Position numbers and translations under genes: made by a program. From Tethya wilhelma (taxonomy: Eukaryota; Porifera; Demospongiae; Tethyida; Tethyidae): a stretch of 64,000 nucleotides of DNA. The stretch spans positions 2,662,812 to 2,726,811 of the forward strand of contig CAXIPT010000009.1 in the NCBI GenBank assembly GCA_964030475.1. Direction: 5' to 3'. A model generated the notes under the pieces. The model searched no databases and was not told where the DNA came from. It was given only the letters and a program-made list of their open reading frames with translations. This document shows, one piece after another, positions 43,601-53,343 of this stretch (the stretch's first letter is position 1; each line of letters begins with the position of its first letter).

Positions 43601-45558
43601 TGTATGAAATTGAAGCAAAATTTAATATTGAAAATTTGGTGTGCCTTGTATAGTTTACACACACACAAACACACATCAAAGCTAAGTCTCTTAAGTTACA
43701 CTTAACACTTCAAAGTGTACTACTACTACATGCAAAGTGCCACCAAAACTACACACTTCACTTGTACTACTTCCATGGCATCCACATGGAAAGTAGCCCC
43801 CAAAACTACACACTTCTTTTTTTTTAACACACTAAAATATCAGTGTACCTTTGGCCGAATCCTCTGTGGTTGTTATTGTGCTATCGACTGTTATGGCAGG
43901 ATCAGCATCAAACTGAATACACACTTCAACTTGACCATCTCCTTCCATGACTGTGTACAAGGCACTCTCAAACCTTGGAGCTGAATCAAAAGCACGTGCA
44001 AAAATGCATTGATAATACTAGTATACTGTATAACCTATTGATCAACCTATAGATACTGACAGCTTACTTGCATCATTATCATCTATTACTAGAGTTCTTT
44101 GAAAAGAGAACGTCCCATTAGTATCATCTGCACTCCTAAATAAGAGGCTAATGACCTCGCATCTCCCTTCATAGAGAGAGTCGTCCAATATCACCACGTC
44201 AACACATATTCCTTCACCAGGATTTAGCATGAATTCACTAAACACTTGTTCAAAATCTTCACCAACTTTTACAAGAAAAGAAAAATTATAATTTTAGTTC
44301 TCTGTACTTTGTTTGGGTCTTGTAGTAGAACATGTATGTGATATTGCTTATACCTGTTGCATTTGAGTTGTTGGCAATTGATTGTAGTATCACTGTCATG
44401 GTGATGTTACCCCCGATCACACATACAGGCACAGTGCCAGCATCTTCTGGGAATGATAGTACTTGACCAGCAGCAAACGTAGGACCTATCAGCATTTTGT
44501 TTGTGTGCATGTATACATCAAATGACATTGTAAGGCTTAGCTTGTAACAATGCTATAGACCATGCAGCTAGAGACACGCATTATGTGTGTCTATGCATGG
44601 TCAATGTGATAGGCGACAGACAACAAGTCTCTTTTAGTTTCTTACTGTCATCATCTCTGATTGTGATGGATGCAATGTCTACTATTTCTCCCCACTTTAT
44701 GTCCTCCAAGATCAGCAAGAAGAACTCCAAACCTTCAACCTCTGTATCGTCCACTATCGTTAGGTTGACACATCGTAGCTGACGTGTCCTGAGATAAAAT
44801 CGCTTTAACTCAGGATCAATATCTAAGAAGTCCACTCCAACTAATAAACAATGTGTGAGGTGAAGCAGAAGTGTGTTTAGGAAGTATAGGAAGATCTGCA
44901 TATAATAGGCGGGCGTGCAAGGTTATATTCTGTGATCAGATTGAGCTGCATGATTGCTCGAGCTACCATGCTAGCTTTGTCTATAGATATGCATGCTTTG
45001 ATGTGTGAGTGTATTGCATATGCCATTACCTGTTGCCGGAGGACATGGTTGTCCAAAGCAGTTATCTTCGGGGCCACTTGCTACTTGAAGAGAAAATCCA
45101 TTATGATCATGGTCCAGGCCACCGCGAATGCACACTGTGGGTACTATTTGAGCACCATTTATGAAACTACTCTCATCAAAGATGTAAAATGGTTGAAAGA
45201 ATCGTGGTGGTTCATAGCCTATAGAATCATAGAGCTTAAATGGTCTATAGGGCAATGTACACTCGGACCATAGAGTCTGACCTACAGATAAGTTCACCAA
45301 CCTGCAGTAGTTCGTTTCATTCTCCTGCTATTTAAACTGACTTCAGCTGGGACTTCATTTTTTAATAACTCTTTCTCAAGATCATTGCTACCACCTAGTA
45401 TAGCTACTGAGTTAGAAACTTAGGTTCATTATGCCATGCATGCCTGATACCTTATATCAAATCAGAGTCATACTGACATGCCACACTATACCTGTTTCAA
45501 TTGGAAGCAGTCCTAATTGTAAGAAAAGCAAAGATAACAGAGATCTGTGAAACTTCAT
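40649..45558 (-). CDS. Secreted Calx-beta / sushi / Ig-like mosaic protein
   Basis: Sixteen minus-strand exons: 45558-45492, 45394-45302, 45281-45030, 44840-44646, 44485-44354, 44265-44068, 43980-43849, 43515-43327, 43192-43061, 42790-42593, 42355-42167, 41958-41782, 41705-41538, 41452-41312, 41176-40916, 40767-40649. They total 2643 bases, 880 residues, and every intron is phase 1. Order: signal peptide (MKFHRSLLSLLFLQLG); four Calx-beta-like domains, each split over two exons (endings ITIRDDDS, TLVIDDND, VAILDDD, VIIQDESG); three sushi/CCP domains with four cysteines each (e.g. CPQLSNPQDGS to WTGNEPFC); then Ig-like repeats of the CKLD...DC type with FTDVEPGVHNLEI and IKPGTHRLKI. No membrane segment is seen, so it is probably secreted or matrix-bound. 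It may bind calcium through the Calx-beta loops. Confidence 0.88.
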
Positions 45559-45971
45559 TTCTTGTGAAACTTAATTCTCAGTGAAACTCAAGTTTCTACT
45601 AATTTATCTTGCAGCAGTACAGCTTCTTTGTCCATATACCCTTTGTTCTTTACACAATGCACCGAACAGACTTATGGCTGCTCATTATCAGCTGTGAGAT
45701 CAGTTTGATAGTAAACTAAAGTGCAGAGTTCATGCATGATTGTATAACTGATCAAAATACTTGTATTGGTACAGCAATAGGTTTAATGCTTGCTACTGAT
45801 GTACATGTAATAAAAATTTAATCTGCACTCATATACTGAGTCCGTGGATTTGGCTAGTGACTATTTGCCTAGATCTTATGCATGACGGTGAGCGCATGCG
45901 CATAGCGCAGCTCCACCCACATTGGTAAGCGTCACATTGTACCAGGTAAAGATCGTTCGCTGCTCTCACGC
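45559..45971. promoter_or_regulatory. Divergent promoter between the Calx-beta/sushi gene and TRMT6
   Basis: The two start codons are 414 bases apart on opposite strands. Before TRMT6 the word CCAGGTAAAGATCGTTCGC (about 45942-45960) matches the GGTAAAGATC motif seen before the GLYAT copies. Confidence 0.5.
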
Positions 45972-46662
45972 ATGGACCAAATAAGTGAAGATGTCGTGGT
46001 TCTTGTTCAAAGAGACAAGGCTGTCAGACCCCTCAAGCTGAAGAAGGGAAGGTAAGATATACATGCTGTCTTAGAATAAGAAATTGTTGTCCTTTGCACC
46101 ACGTGGTTAACTTGTGGGCCACACCCATTTCCGTTCCATCACCCTTCTTTAGAAAGCTCCATCTTGATAGGCTCTCCTTCTATGGTGATGGTGCACTGGG
46201 TAGCAGTTATGGCAGCAGCTTTGAAGTTGAGAAGCAACAGCTAGTCCCACCACAGGAGGAAAGGAAACAAAGCCTCCAAGTTGAAGGTGAAATGAAGGGC
46301 ACTTGGTCTGTATTATCTTTAGTGTCTGATAAAATTTGTGATTTTGTGGTCATAGACATGCATATGTAAATGTTTATGTACTTAATAGTATGTATAAGTA
46401 CTGTATGTGACTTGAAGTTGTTTGTCTTTCAGTTTCAGAGGAAGAACTCTCAGGTGGCAGTGGTAATAGGAACATTTTTGATGATGGCAGTTCTCAGGAG
46501 CTCACGGAACAAGATATCAGTGACATGAGAGGCAAAGGTGCCAGTGGACAGGTAAGTAGTAGTAGCGCTCCCTTTGAGGCCTTTGATTGTGTACTGTTAT
46601 TTGATCCTATTTGCTATGTTTGAATAAGCTAGCCCATGCGTACATATGTGTATATTGCACAT

Positions 46663-46751
<89 letters not shown>

Positions 46752-49593
46752 GGAAATTGTTGAATCAATGATCGAACACAGCAGCTCATTTAAAGATAGG
46801 TCAAAGTTCTCTCAAGAAAAGTATATAAGAAAAAAGGAGAAAAAGTGAGTCATCCAAATCATGATGGTGAGAATACTCATTTGTGACCAATATATGTCTT
46901 GCTATAGGTATATCCCTGTAATTAAGATAATAAAGACGACCACCAAACTATTGTGTGACCACTATCATGAAAGAGCTTCTGCCAAAATATGGTAAACAGA
47001 ATTTCACTTTCAGGTTCATTTTTGTTTTAGTTATTTCATACTATTACGAATTCTTACCCCTCAGTTTTGTGTTCTTTCTTATTTTTTATTTTAGTCACAT
47101 GCGAAGTGACTCTTTGGCTCAGATACTTACTCTGAGTAATGTTCATGCTCATTCCAACATGGTTGTCATGGAAACCTGCCAGGGACTGGTGGCAGGTGCT
47201 ATGTTAGAGAGAATGGGAGGTAAAGGAGGATGGTGGAGTTGAGTGAACAGCGTGGCTGACATTTATGTACCATTTGTCCTTTATAGGCTATGGAAAACTG
47301 GTACAGGTGTTTTATGGTGACTTTCCAGTAAGGTATGTATGCTTTCATTAGCCTCATACCCAGGCTCTCACCTTTGACCTTTTAGGCTCTCTAAAATTAT
47401 GCGTGTTCATGTTAATTATCCCTGCATGTTGTATTAATGCTCTCAATAGAATCATACTGGATAATTTTGGTCATTTGAGTGATTCAGACAAGGAAATCTT
47501 GATGAAGTATCCACTGCATAGAGTTGGCCTGTGTTTACTGNACAACCACAAAACTATTGTGTGACCACTATCATGAAAGAGCTTCTGCCAAGATATGGTA
47601 AACAGAGTTTCACTTTCACTCTCAGTTTTTGTTCATTTTTGTTTTAGTTATTTCATATTATTACTAATTCTTGCCCTTTTGTGTGTTCTTTATTATTTTT
47701 ATTTTAGTCACATGCGAAGTGACTCTTTGGCTCAGATTCTTACTCTGAGTAATGTTCATGCTCATTCCAACATGGTTGTCATGGAAACATGCCAGGGACT
47801 GGTGGCAGGTGCTATGTTAGAGAGAATGGGAGGTAGAGAAGGATGGTGGAATTTAGTAAACAGGTGGCTGACATTTTTGTGCCATTTGTTCTTTTATAGG
47901 CTATGGAAAGCTGGTACAGGTGTTTTATGGTGACTTTCCAGTAAGGTATGTATGCTTGCATTAGCTTCATACCCACACTCTCACCTTTGACCTTTCAGGC
48001 TCTCTAAAATTATGCATGTTCACGTTAATTATCCCTGCATGTTGTATTAATGCTCTTAATAGAATCATACTGGATAATTTTGGCCATTTGAGCGATTCAG
48101 ACAAGGAAATCTTGATGAAGTATCCATTGCATAGAGTTGGCTCTTGTTTACTGAACAAAGAGGAGCAAAGTTCATCATCACTAGTTCACCAAGAGATGAT
48201 GGAGTCCCATAGAAGTGACAGTGAGACTCAGTGTGTCAGTGGATCACAAGAGATGGATGAAGAATCAGAGGTAACTTGTCAAAATCAATATCACAATGAT
48301 TGTTGTATGTAGCCTCGTAAACTACCAGGCCTTCCCTGCTATGCTTTTGGCTAACTTAGCAATATGAAGCACACGGGGAGGGCCTGGTTTATGGCACTAT
48401 GTTGTATGTGCATATATCGTATAGCGGGAAATTTTCGTATATTTCGTATATGGTTCAAAAATTTCCCACTATACGGTACCAGTCTAGTACACACACAGTG
48501 TACATGTGTGTGTAACTTCCCCCATTATGCATTAATAATGCATTAACCTAAACAACATTGGTGATCTTTAACAACAACATTTGTTAACTCATTGAACTAG
48601 ATTCCACTACAGATTACCTAAGAATGAGGCTAACATTTTTCTGTGTTTACTATACTAGCTCTCTTACTTGCAGTGTGTTGCAATGGAAGAAGGTGGGGTA
48701 TCCTCACCACCAGCCAAGAAGCTTAAGCTGAATTCACCAGAACCGAGAGATGACGTGCAAGATCAGTGTCATGAAAACCAAGCTAAACATCCCCAGACTA
48801 TGTTAAAAGAGAGTGAAAAGAGTTTAAACGAGGAGTGTGTTAAGATGTCTGAAGGTGCCTCTTCCATGGAGGTCTCAGTAGCAGATGCAAGTAAAAGAGA
48901 GCTGAGTGAAGAGACCAAGGTATAGGCATACCTGCATGCATGCTACTATAGCGTTGTTGAACTGACTCTTCTTCAGTGATAATTATATGCATACGATTAT
49001 GATATTGCAGCAAAGAAAGGAGAGGAAAATGAAGAAAGAAGAAGCCTATAAGCAAGCGGAAGAACTTCTACAGCAAAGGAAGATGGATGGGTATGTCTAA
49101 CTTGAGACTAGAGATTTTTTAATGCTTCATGTTGTCGACAATCTTCTGTATGTAGGTTAGTCATTGCTTGTCGCTTTCTCCCTGAGCCGATTCTAATGAG
49201 TTTAGTGAATTTTGTTGCTCCTTCACGACCCATTGTGGTCTACTGTCATCTCCTCGAGGTTTGTACCCATCTTCATAACTTCCTCTTTGCATGCAGATGT
49301 ATTCTGATAATACTTAACCCCCCCCCCCCTTCCAGCCTCTGGTACAATGTTATAAGAGTCTCAAGAAATCTGGGATTGCATTCAATATCCAAATCACCGA
49401 TACATGGCTCAGACACTACCAGGTAAGGTCTTCCTAGTCGATATGCTTGTAATGAGGTTTTATTGTCGCTGAATTTCACGTATAATTTTAGGTCCTTCCA
49501 GAACGCACCCATCCTGAGATGAGCATGGATGGTCATAGTGGATACATTTTGACTGCTACGAAAATCAGAAGGGATGCAGATAGCAATAATTGA
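45972..49593 (+). CDS. TRMT6: tRNA (adenine58-N1)-methyltransferase non-catalytic subunit TRM6
   Basis: Exons 45972-46051, 46153-46286, 46433-46551, 46753-46844, 46908-46991, 47095-47219, 47287-47332, then using the second haplotype copy 47999-48040 and 48063-48270, 48674-48919, 49011-49090, 49156-49258, 49336-49422 and 49492-49593 give 515 residues (human protein about 497). Diagnostic TRM6 blocks: NRNIFDDGSSQELTEQDI, KGASGQEIVESMIEHSSSF, LAQILTLSNVHAHSNMVVME, VNFVAPSRPIVVYC and TWLRHYQVLPERTHP. With TRM61 it forms the complex that makes m1A58 in tRNA in the nucleus. Part of the gene (about 46942-47540) recurs at 47543-48157. A one-base phase problem near 47430/48045 is bridged only by assuming a 19-22 base intron. 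Confidence 0.93.
46662..46750. repeat. (TC)n(CA)n microsatellite abutting a splice acceptor
   Basis: About 35 TC units followed by CA units, ending at the AG acceptor (46751-46752) of TRMT6 exon 4. The tract therefore serves as its polypyrimidine region. Confidence 0.85.
46942..47540 (+). repeat. First of two near-identical TRMT6 segments joined at an n
   Basis: The sequence from the middle of exon 5 through exon 8 recurs at 47543-48157 with scattered substitutions and small indels in introns. The join is a single n at 47541, and the first copy stops in mid-exon. This is the pattern of two alleles left side by side at a contig junction rather than a real duplication. Confidence 0.8.
48416..48479. 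mobile_element. Very short MITE, CGTATAGCGGG ends
   Basis: TCGTATAGCGGGAAATTTT and AAAATTTCCCACTATACGGT are mirrored around about 25 bases. A minimal member of the TACCGTATA-ended family, within a TRMT6 intron. Confidence 0.6.
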
Positions 49594-49843
49594 CTTGGAT
49601 GTTTTTATATACTTTGACTATTGTTATTAAACCTAGCTTTCACCCAACAGAGTGACTCACACACCTAAAAATTGATTATTTGTTGTATTATGGTGGTTCC
49701 CCAACCCGTAGACAGGAAGTGAGACCGGATGAAACACGTTGCATGTTCAACTGCTCACCTGACCTGTTCAAGTTCAACAAGGCCCATAAATCTGAGGATT
49801 TAACTTCATCTCTGACTCGTGCAAGGGCTTAGGCAGTTCCAAG
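49594..49843. other. Short intergenic region / promoter of secreted paralogue 1
   Basis: Contains CCCATAAATCTG at about 49783, a weak TATA-like word, about 60 bases before the ATG. Confidence 0.35.
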
Positions 49844-50680
49844 ATGGCTATTTTGAAATGTGTGTCAACCATGCTTCTCTTCTCCTGTGTTGCCCTGACC
49901 TTTGGAGCTGCAGTTGACTTGAATGTTGAACATGTTGAAGATAAATCTCAGGCTCTTGGTGCTCAACCATCAAAATCACTGAGTCACCCAAGGATACAAA
50001 TTACTGACTATAAAGTTGAAGGATTCATTGATGCTGGCTCTGTTGTGTCATCCACAAGCAATCTGAGTAGTACAGATAAAACTGACGTTCTTTATTCAAC
50101 TCTTTTAGCACAGTTAGCTGCTGATAAAGCGCACAATCGTTTCTCAGATACTGTCGATTGGAACAAGCAATATGTCACAGTTCTTAGCAACATTGGATAC
50201 ATCCTACAAGGATCAAATACATTTGAGCTCTACAAACCTAATGGCACCTATGTAATGTATGAAGCCATTCTTTCTATTCTTGCGTCAAGAGTTAATAGCA
50301 AATCTACCTTAGATCCAATGCGTAAATCGTTAGGTACTCTAAAATTGCTGGAAGTGACTGATTCAAGAAAGAAAGCTTTTGTGAATAAAAGCTATAGCTC
50401 AAAGAATGGTCACTTTCAAGTCCTTGCTGCCACGAAGAGTAATCGCACTGACAAACTTGTATCAGTGGTGCTTGGTCATTTCTACTTTAAGGCTACCGTG
50501 GATCACGACCAGTATCTCTTTACTCAATGGGATGCGAAGACTATGTCCCTTTACTGGAGTGTCCAAGTGATTGATTTTAATCTCCAAATTTATTCTGCTG
50601 TTCGTTCTGCTGTTGAAGAGAAGCTAGAGGAAGCGGGAGTTTTAACTACCCTGATTGGGAACTTAAATGTTCCAGTTTAG
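49844..50680 (+). CDS. Intronless secreted protein, paralogue 1
   Basis: A 278-codon single frame starting MAILKCVSTMLLFSCVALTFG, a clear signal peptide. The mature part begins after about residue 22 and contains DYKVEGFIDAGSVVSSTSN, YSTLLAQLAADKAHNRFSD, PNGTYVMYEAILSILAS, KLLEVTDSRKKAF and GHFQVLAATKSN. It has only one or two cysteines and several N-glycosylation sequons (NLSS, NKSY). No membrane segment. I do not recognise the family. Paralogue 2 at 51009 has the same architecture, so this is a recent tandem pair with a secreted function not identifiable from sequence. Confidence 0.8.
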   Translation: MAILKCVSTMLLFSCVALTFGAAVDLNVEHVEDKSQALGAQPSKSLSHPRIQITDYKVEGFIDAGSVVSSTSNLSSTDKTDVLYSTLLAQLAADKAHNRFSDTVDWNKQYVTVLSNIGYILQGSNTFELYKPNGTYVMYEAILSILASRVNSKSTLDPMRKSLGTLKLLEVTDSRKKAFVNKSYSSKNGHFQVLAATKSNRTDKLVSVVLGHFYFKATVDHDQYLFTQWDAKTMSLYWSVQVIDFNLQIYSAVRSAVEEKLEEAGVLTTLIGNLNVPV

Positions 50681-51008
50681 AGAGGACTTTCAAAGTTGTT
50701 TTTGAAGACTGCAATACATCAATGATTTAGTTAGCACTGTGAATCTAGTGTATGTATGTATACATAAACTAGTGCTGTTATAGTAATGCATAAAAAATAT
50801 ATAATGATTTTTGTTGCTTGCAAAAATTAATGTCTCATGCTTTGTTTATAATAATACTGCGCTGATCAGATACAGTGTAGTTTTAGCTAGCAGCTAGTTA
50901 AGTTAACGATCTTTACCGAACGCATTGAAGCTTACAGTGCTGAACAAGCCCACCCATCTTTCATCTTGAAGATTCAACCACTCGTGCAAGCCGGTAATCC
51001 GTCACAAG
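50681..51008. other. Intergenic region
   Basis: AT-rich, with an inverted GATCTTTACC word (about 50909) that is the reverse complement of the GGTAAAGATC motif. Confidence 0.4.
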
Positions 51009-51617
51009 ATGGGAACTTCAAAGTATATGTCAACCATGTTTCTCTTCTTCTATGTTGCCTTGGTTTTTGGAGCTGCATTTAGCTTGGGTGTTGAACAACC
51101 ACCCAAGTACCCAAAAATGCCAGACTATAAAGTTGAGGGATTCGTTGATGGTGGCTCTATTGCTTCATTTTCAAGCAATGTGAGTAGTACAAATAGAACC
51201 GATATTCTTTATTCGACTCTTTATGCACAACTTGCTGCCGATACAAAATACGACCGTTTCTCAGATAGTGCCCGTTGGAACGAGAAATACGTTGAAGTAC
51301 TTAATCACATTGGATACGTTATTCTGAATTTAAACACATTTGAAATTTACAAACCTGAGGGTACCTATGTAATGTATGAGGCAATTCTATCTCTGCTTGA
51401 GTCAAGCTCTCCCAATGCTGCTACCTTGGAGACAATGCGTAAGTCAATGAATGCACTTAAGTTGCTGAAAATGACCGATTCAAGGAAACAGGTTTTCATG
51501 GATAAAAGCTACAACTCGAGGTCAAACAGTGGCCATTTTCAAGTTCTTGCTGCTACAAAGAGTAATATCAGTGATGGCTATGTATCAGTGGTGCTAGGTC
51601 ACTTCTACTTTAATAGT
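51009..51617 (+). pseudogene. Intronless secreted protein, paralogue 2, 3' end lost
   Basis: Aligns with paralogue 1 from the signal peptide (MGTSKYMSTMFLFFYVALVFG) to VVLGHFYFN, about residue 203. There a palindromic MITE starts (TAGTAAAAATTTC), and the reading that continues into it is not homologous. The remaining 65 or so residues are missing, because a contig join (n at 51966) follows the MITE. It could be a true insertion allele, or the real 3' end may lie in an unassembled gap. Upstream coding sequence is intact. Confidence 0.75.
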
Positions 51618-51965
51618 AAAAATTTCAAAAAAATAAGTCGTGTAGGAATGGGCAGTGCAGTAAAAAGTATTGGAACAAGGAATGTCTCAATTTCGGCACA
51701 TGACTACTTCATTTTTATTATTGTCTCCCTCATACGGATGGCCCTCAGTGTCGTAAATATACAATGACTGCACAAAAGTATCTGCTGCATTGGTTCAAAT
51801 TCCTACTAATCAGTTGGCTAAGCAGTGGAGTAAAATATAAGTGACAGGCAACTTAAACTGGAGAACCAGCCAAGAGTTGCCGGGCATAAAAAATGAAGTA
51901 GTCATGTGCCGAAATTGAGACATTCCTTGTTCCAATACTTTTTACTGCACTGCCCATTCCTACAC
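51618..51965. mobile_element. Palindromic MITE, TAGGAATGGGC family, at a contig end
   Basis: Both arms are present, about 100 bp each, matching 32079-32461 (TGTAGGAATGGGCAGTGC, ATTTCGGCACATGACTACTT). The right arm ends CCCATTCCTACAC one base before the n at 51966. Confidence 0.8.
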
Positions 51966-51966
51966 N

Positions 51967-52835
51967 CTGTCTTGAATGGCAGTGGCATCAACATACTCCT
52001 CTTGGACTTCATCATTATCTTCATTGGATACAGCCTCAAGTTTGTCGCTGATGGCAGCATTTTGTAGGAATTCTTGTTCTTCATGTGTCATAGTGTCATA
52101 AACCTCTTCGATCTCTTGCGCTTTCTTTTGGCGCTGCTGAGAAAGGAGTTCTTTTACTCGCGGATGTTCGTAAAGAGATTTTAGCTTGGGAGGGACGTTT
52201 GGCTTCTTCTTTAGCTGTTGACTTCTTATTTGATTTCGATAGACAATGATGTCATCGTAAACATCTTCAAAAGAGCTTACGTGGACCTTGGGAGTAATAG
52301 AACTTGGATGTACCCTTGCTGCTTTAAGTGTGTCGGCTTGTTTTGGTGACTCAGTTTTACAAATTTTCTTCTCACCATTAAATTTTGAGGACTGTGCTTG
52401 ATCTTGTGTTTGATTTGTACCAGGATGAGGCTTTGCCAACTGTGACCCTTCATGGTCATCTCCTACAAGTGTGGTATTAGACTGTTGACGACTCGTTGAA
52501 TTGTTCAACTCCTTTCTAATTGGAATGACATCATCATACACACCATCTTCAGGTACTTGCAAAACGATTCCAAAGTGAGTGTTGCTCGACCCACTCTGCA
52601 TGGACCCTGAGGGTACATGTGGTATGATATCATCGTAAATATCATCGTCGGTTGCATTTTGTAGTTCAGCAAGGCTCAAAATGTCGTCATAAATGTCTGA
52701 GTCGCTGTAAGACCGACTCCTTCGTTGTGTCTTCTCAGCAATGATTTCCCTGGCCACTGCCAAAACAAGTGCTGATTTCTTTGCCACTCCTGGCTTCTGT
52801 GTGGCTAGCACAGAGCCAGTGTTTGTTGTAGTCAT
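51967..52835 (-). CDS. Adaptor-like protein with repeated YDD[IV] tyrosine motifs, 3' end missing
   Basis: Start chosen at 52835 (MTTTNTGSVLATQKPG), because the bases before it look like a splice acceptor (ACATTTAG) in the 5' leader. At least 289 residues, cut by the n at 51966. Four copies of an acidic tyrosine motif occur: SDIYDDILS, DDIYDDIIPH, DGVYDDVIP and EDVYDDIIVY, plus EEVYDTMT and QEEYVDAT. There is also a proline-rich patch, KKPNVPPKLKSL. Such YDDV/YDDI sites are typical SH2-docking phosphotyrosines, as in the immune adaptor FYB/ADAP; homology to FYB is not claimed. The rest is low-complexity and polar. A cytoplasmic tyrosine-kinase scaffold is the inference. Confidence 0.7.
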
Positions 52836-53219
52836 TGTGAATCTAAATGTAGTAAACAAAACCACAATTGATGTCCAGCAGTACTATTGATTATAAGGAA
52901 GACTTGTAAACGCATGTAAAAGATAGGCAATTAGGCAGACAGGTGAATTAGAGAATGAGGCTAATAAATCCATATGCACTTACTGTTAATTTTGTATCCA
53001 GTGATGCGCAGCCTTCAGTTCTCTCAACTTAGCTTATTGATCCACGCCCTCCTGGGATATCCAGAGGTCCCCGCCCACCCTCAGCCGGCCATTAATTTAC
53101 GCGCGTGATAATTATTGCGAAATGCCACATGTTCTTATTTCCCGCCAAAGTCGGCTCTATTGACCAATCAAATGGTGGTAATAAAAGGGGCTGTCCCAAC
53201 TGGAAGCGGAAGTAAGTAA
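52836..53219. promoter_or_regulatory. Divergent promoter region and 5' leader of the adaptor gene
   Basis: On the minus strand a probable 5' UTR exon ends at a GTAAGT donor near 52987. The GC-richer stretch 53030-53200 separates it from the plus-strand first exon. AATAAAAG at 53178 and ACTATAAACAC at 53235 are possible TATA-like words for the plus strand. Confidence 0.45.
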
Positions 53220-53343
53220 AGTGGGAGGTCACAGTACTATAAACACAGTTCGCCATACAGAGACCTCAACACACTTGGAAACCCAAGACACTGACAGTTC
53301 AAGCGACAAGCGAGCCGTCTCTGAACACAAGAAAGTTTTCAAA
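53220..53343 (+). other. Probable 5' UTR exon of the gene at 62395
   Basis: Sequence rich in CAGA/ACAC words ending at a good donor (TTTTCAAAA/GTGAGT, 53344). No ATG-led frame continues across it. The next convincing plus-strand exon is at 62348, which would make a 9 kb intron. Confidence 0.45.

Noticed and set aside
47095..47933. Real tandem duplication of TRMT6 exons 5-8
   Set aside because: The copies meet at an n and both are cut mid-exon, so allelic redundancy is the simpler explanation.
48016..48312. Independent 98-codon gene at 48016-48312
   Set aside because: It is the TRMT6 exon read from an internal ATG in the frame that follows the phase break.
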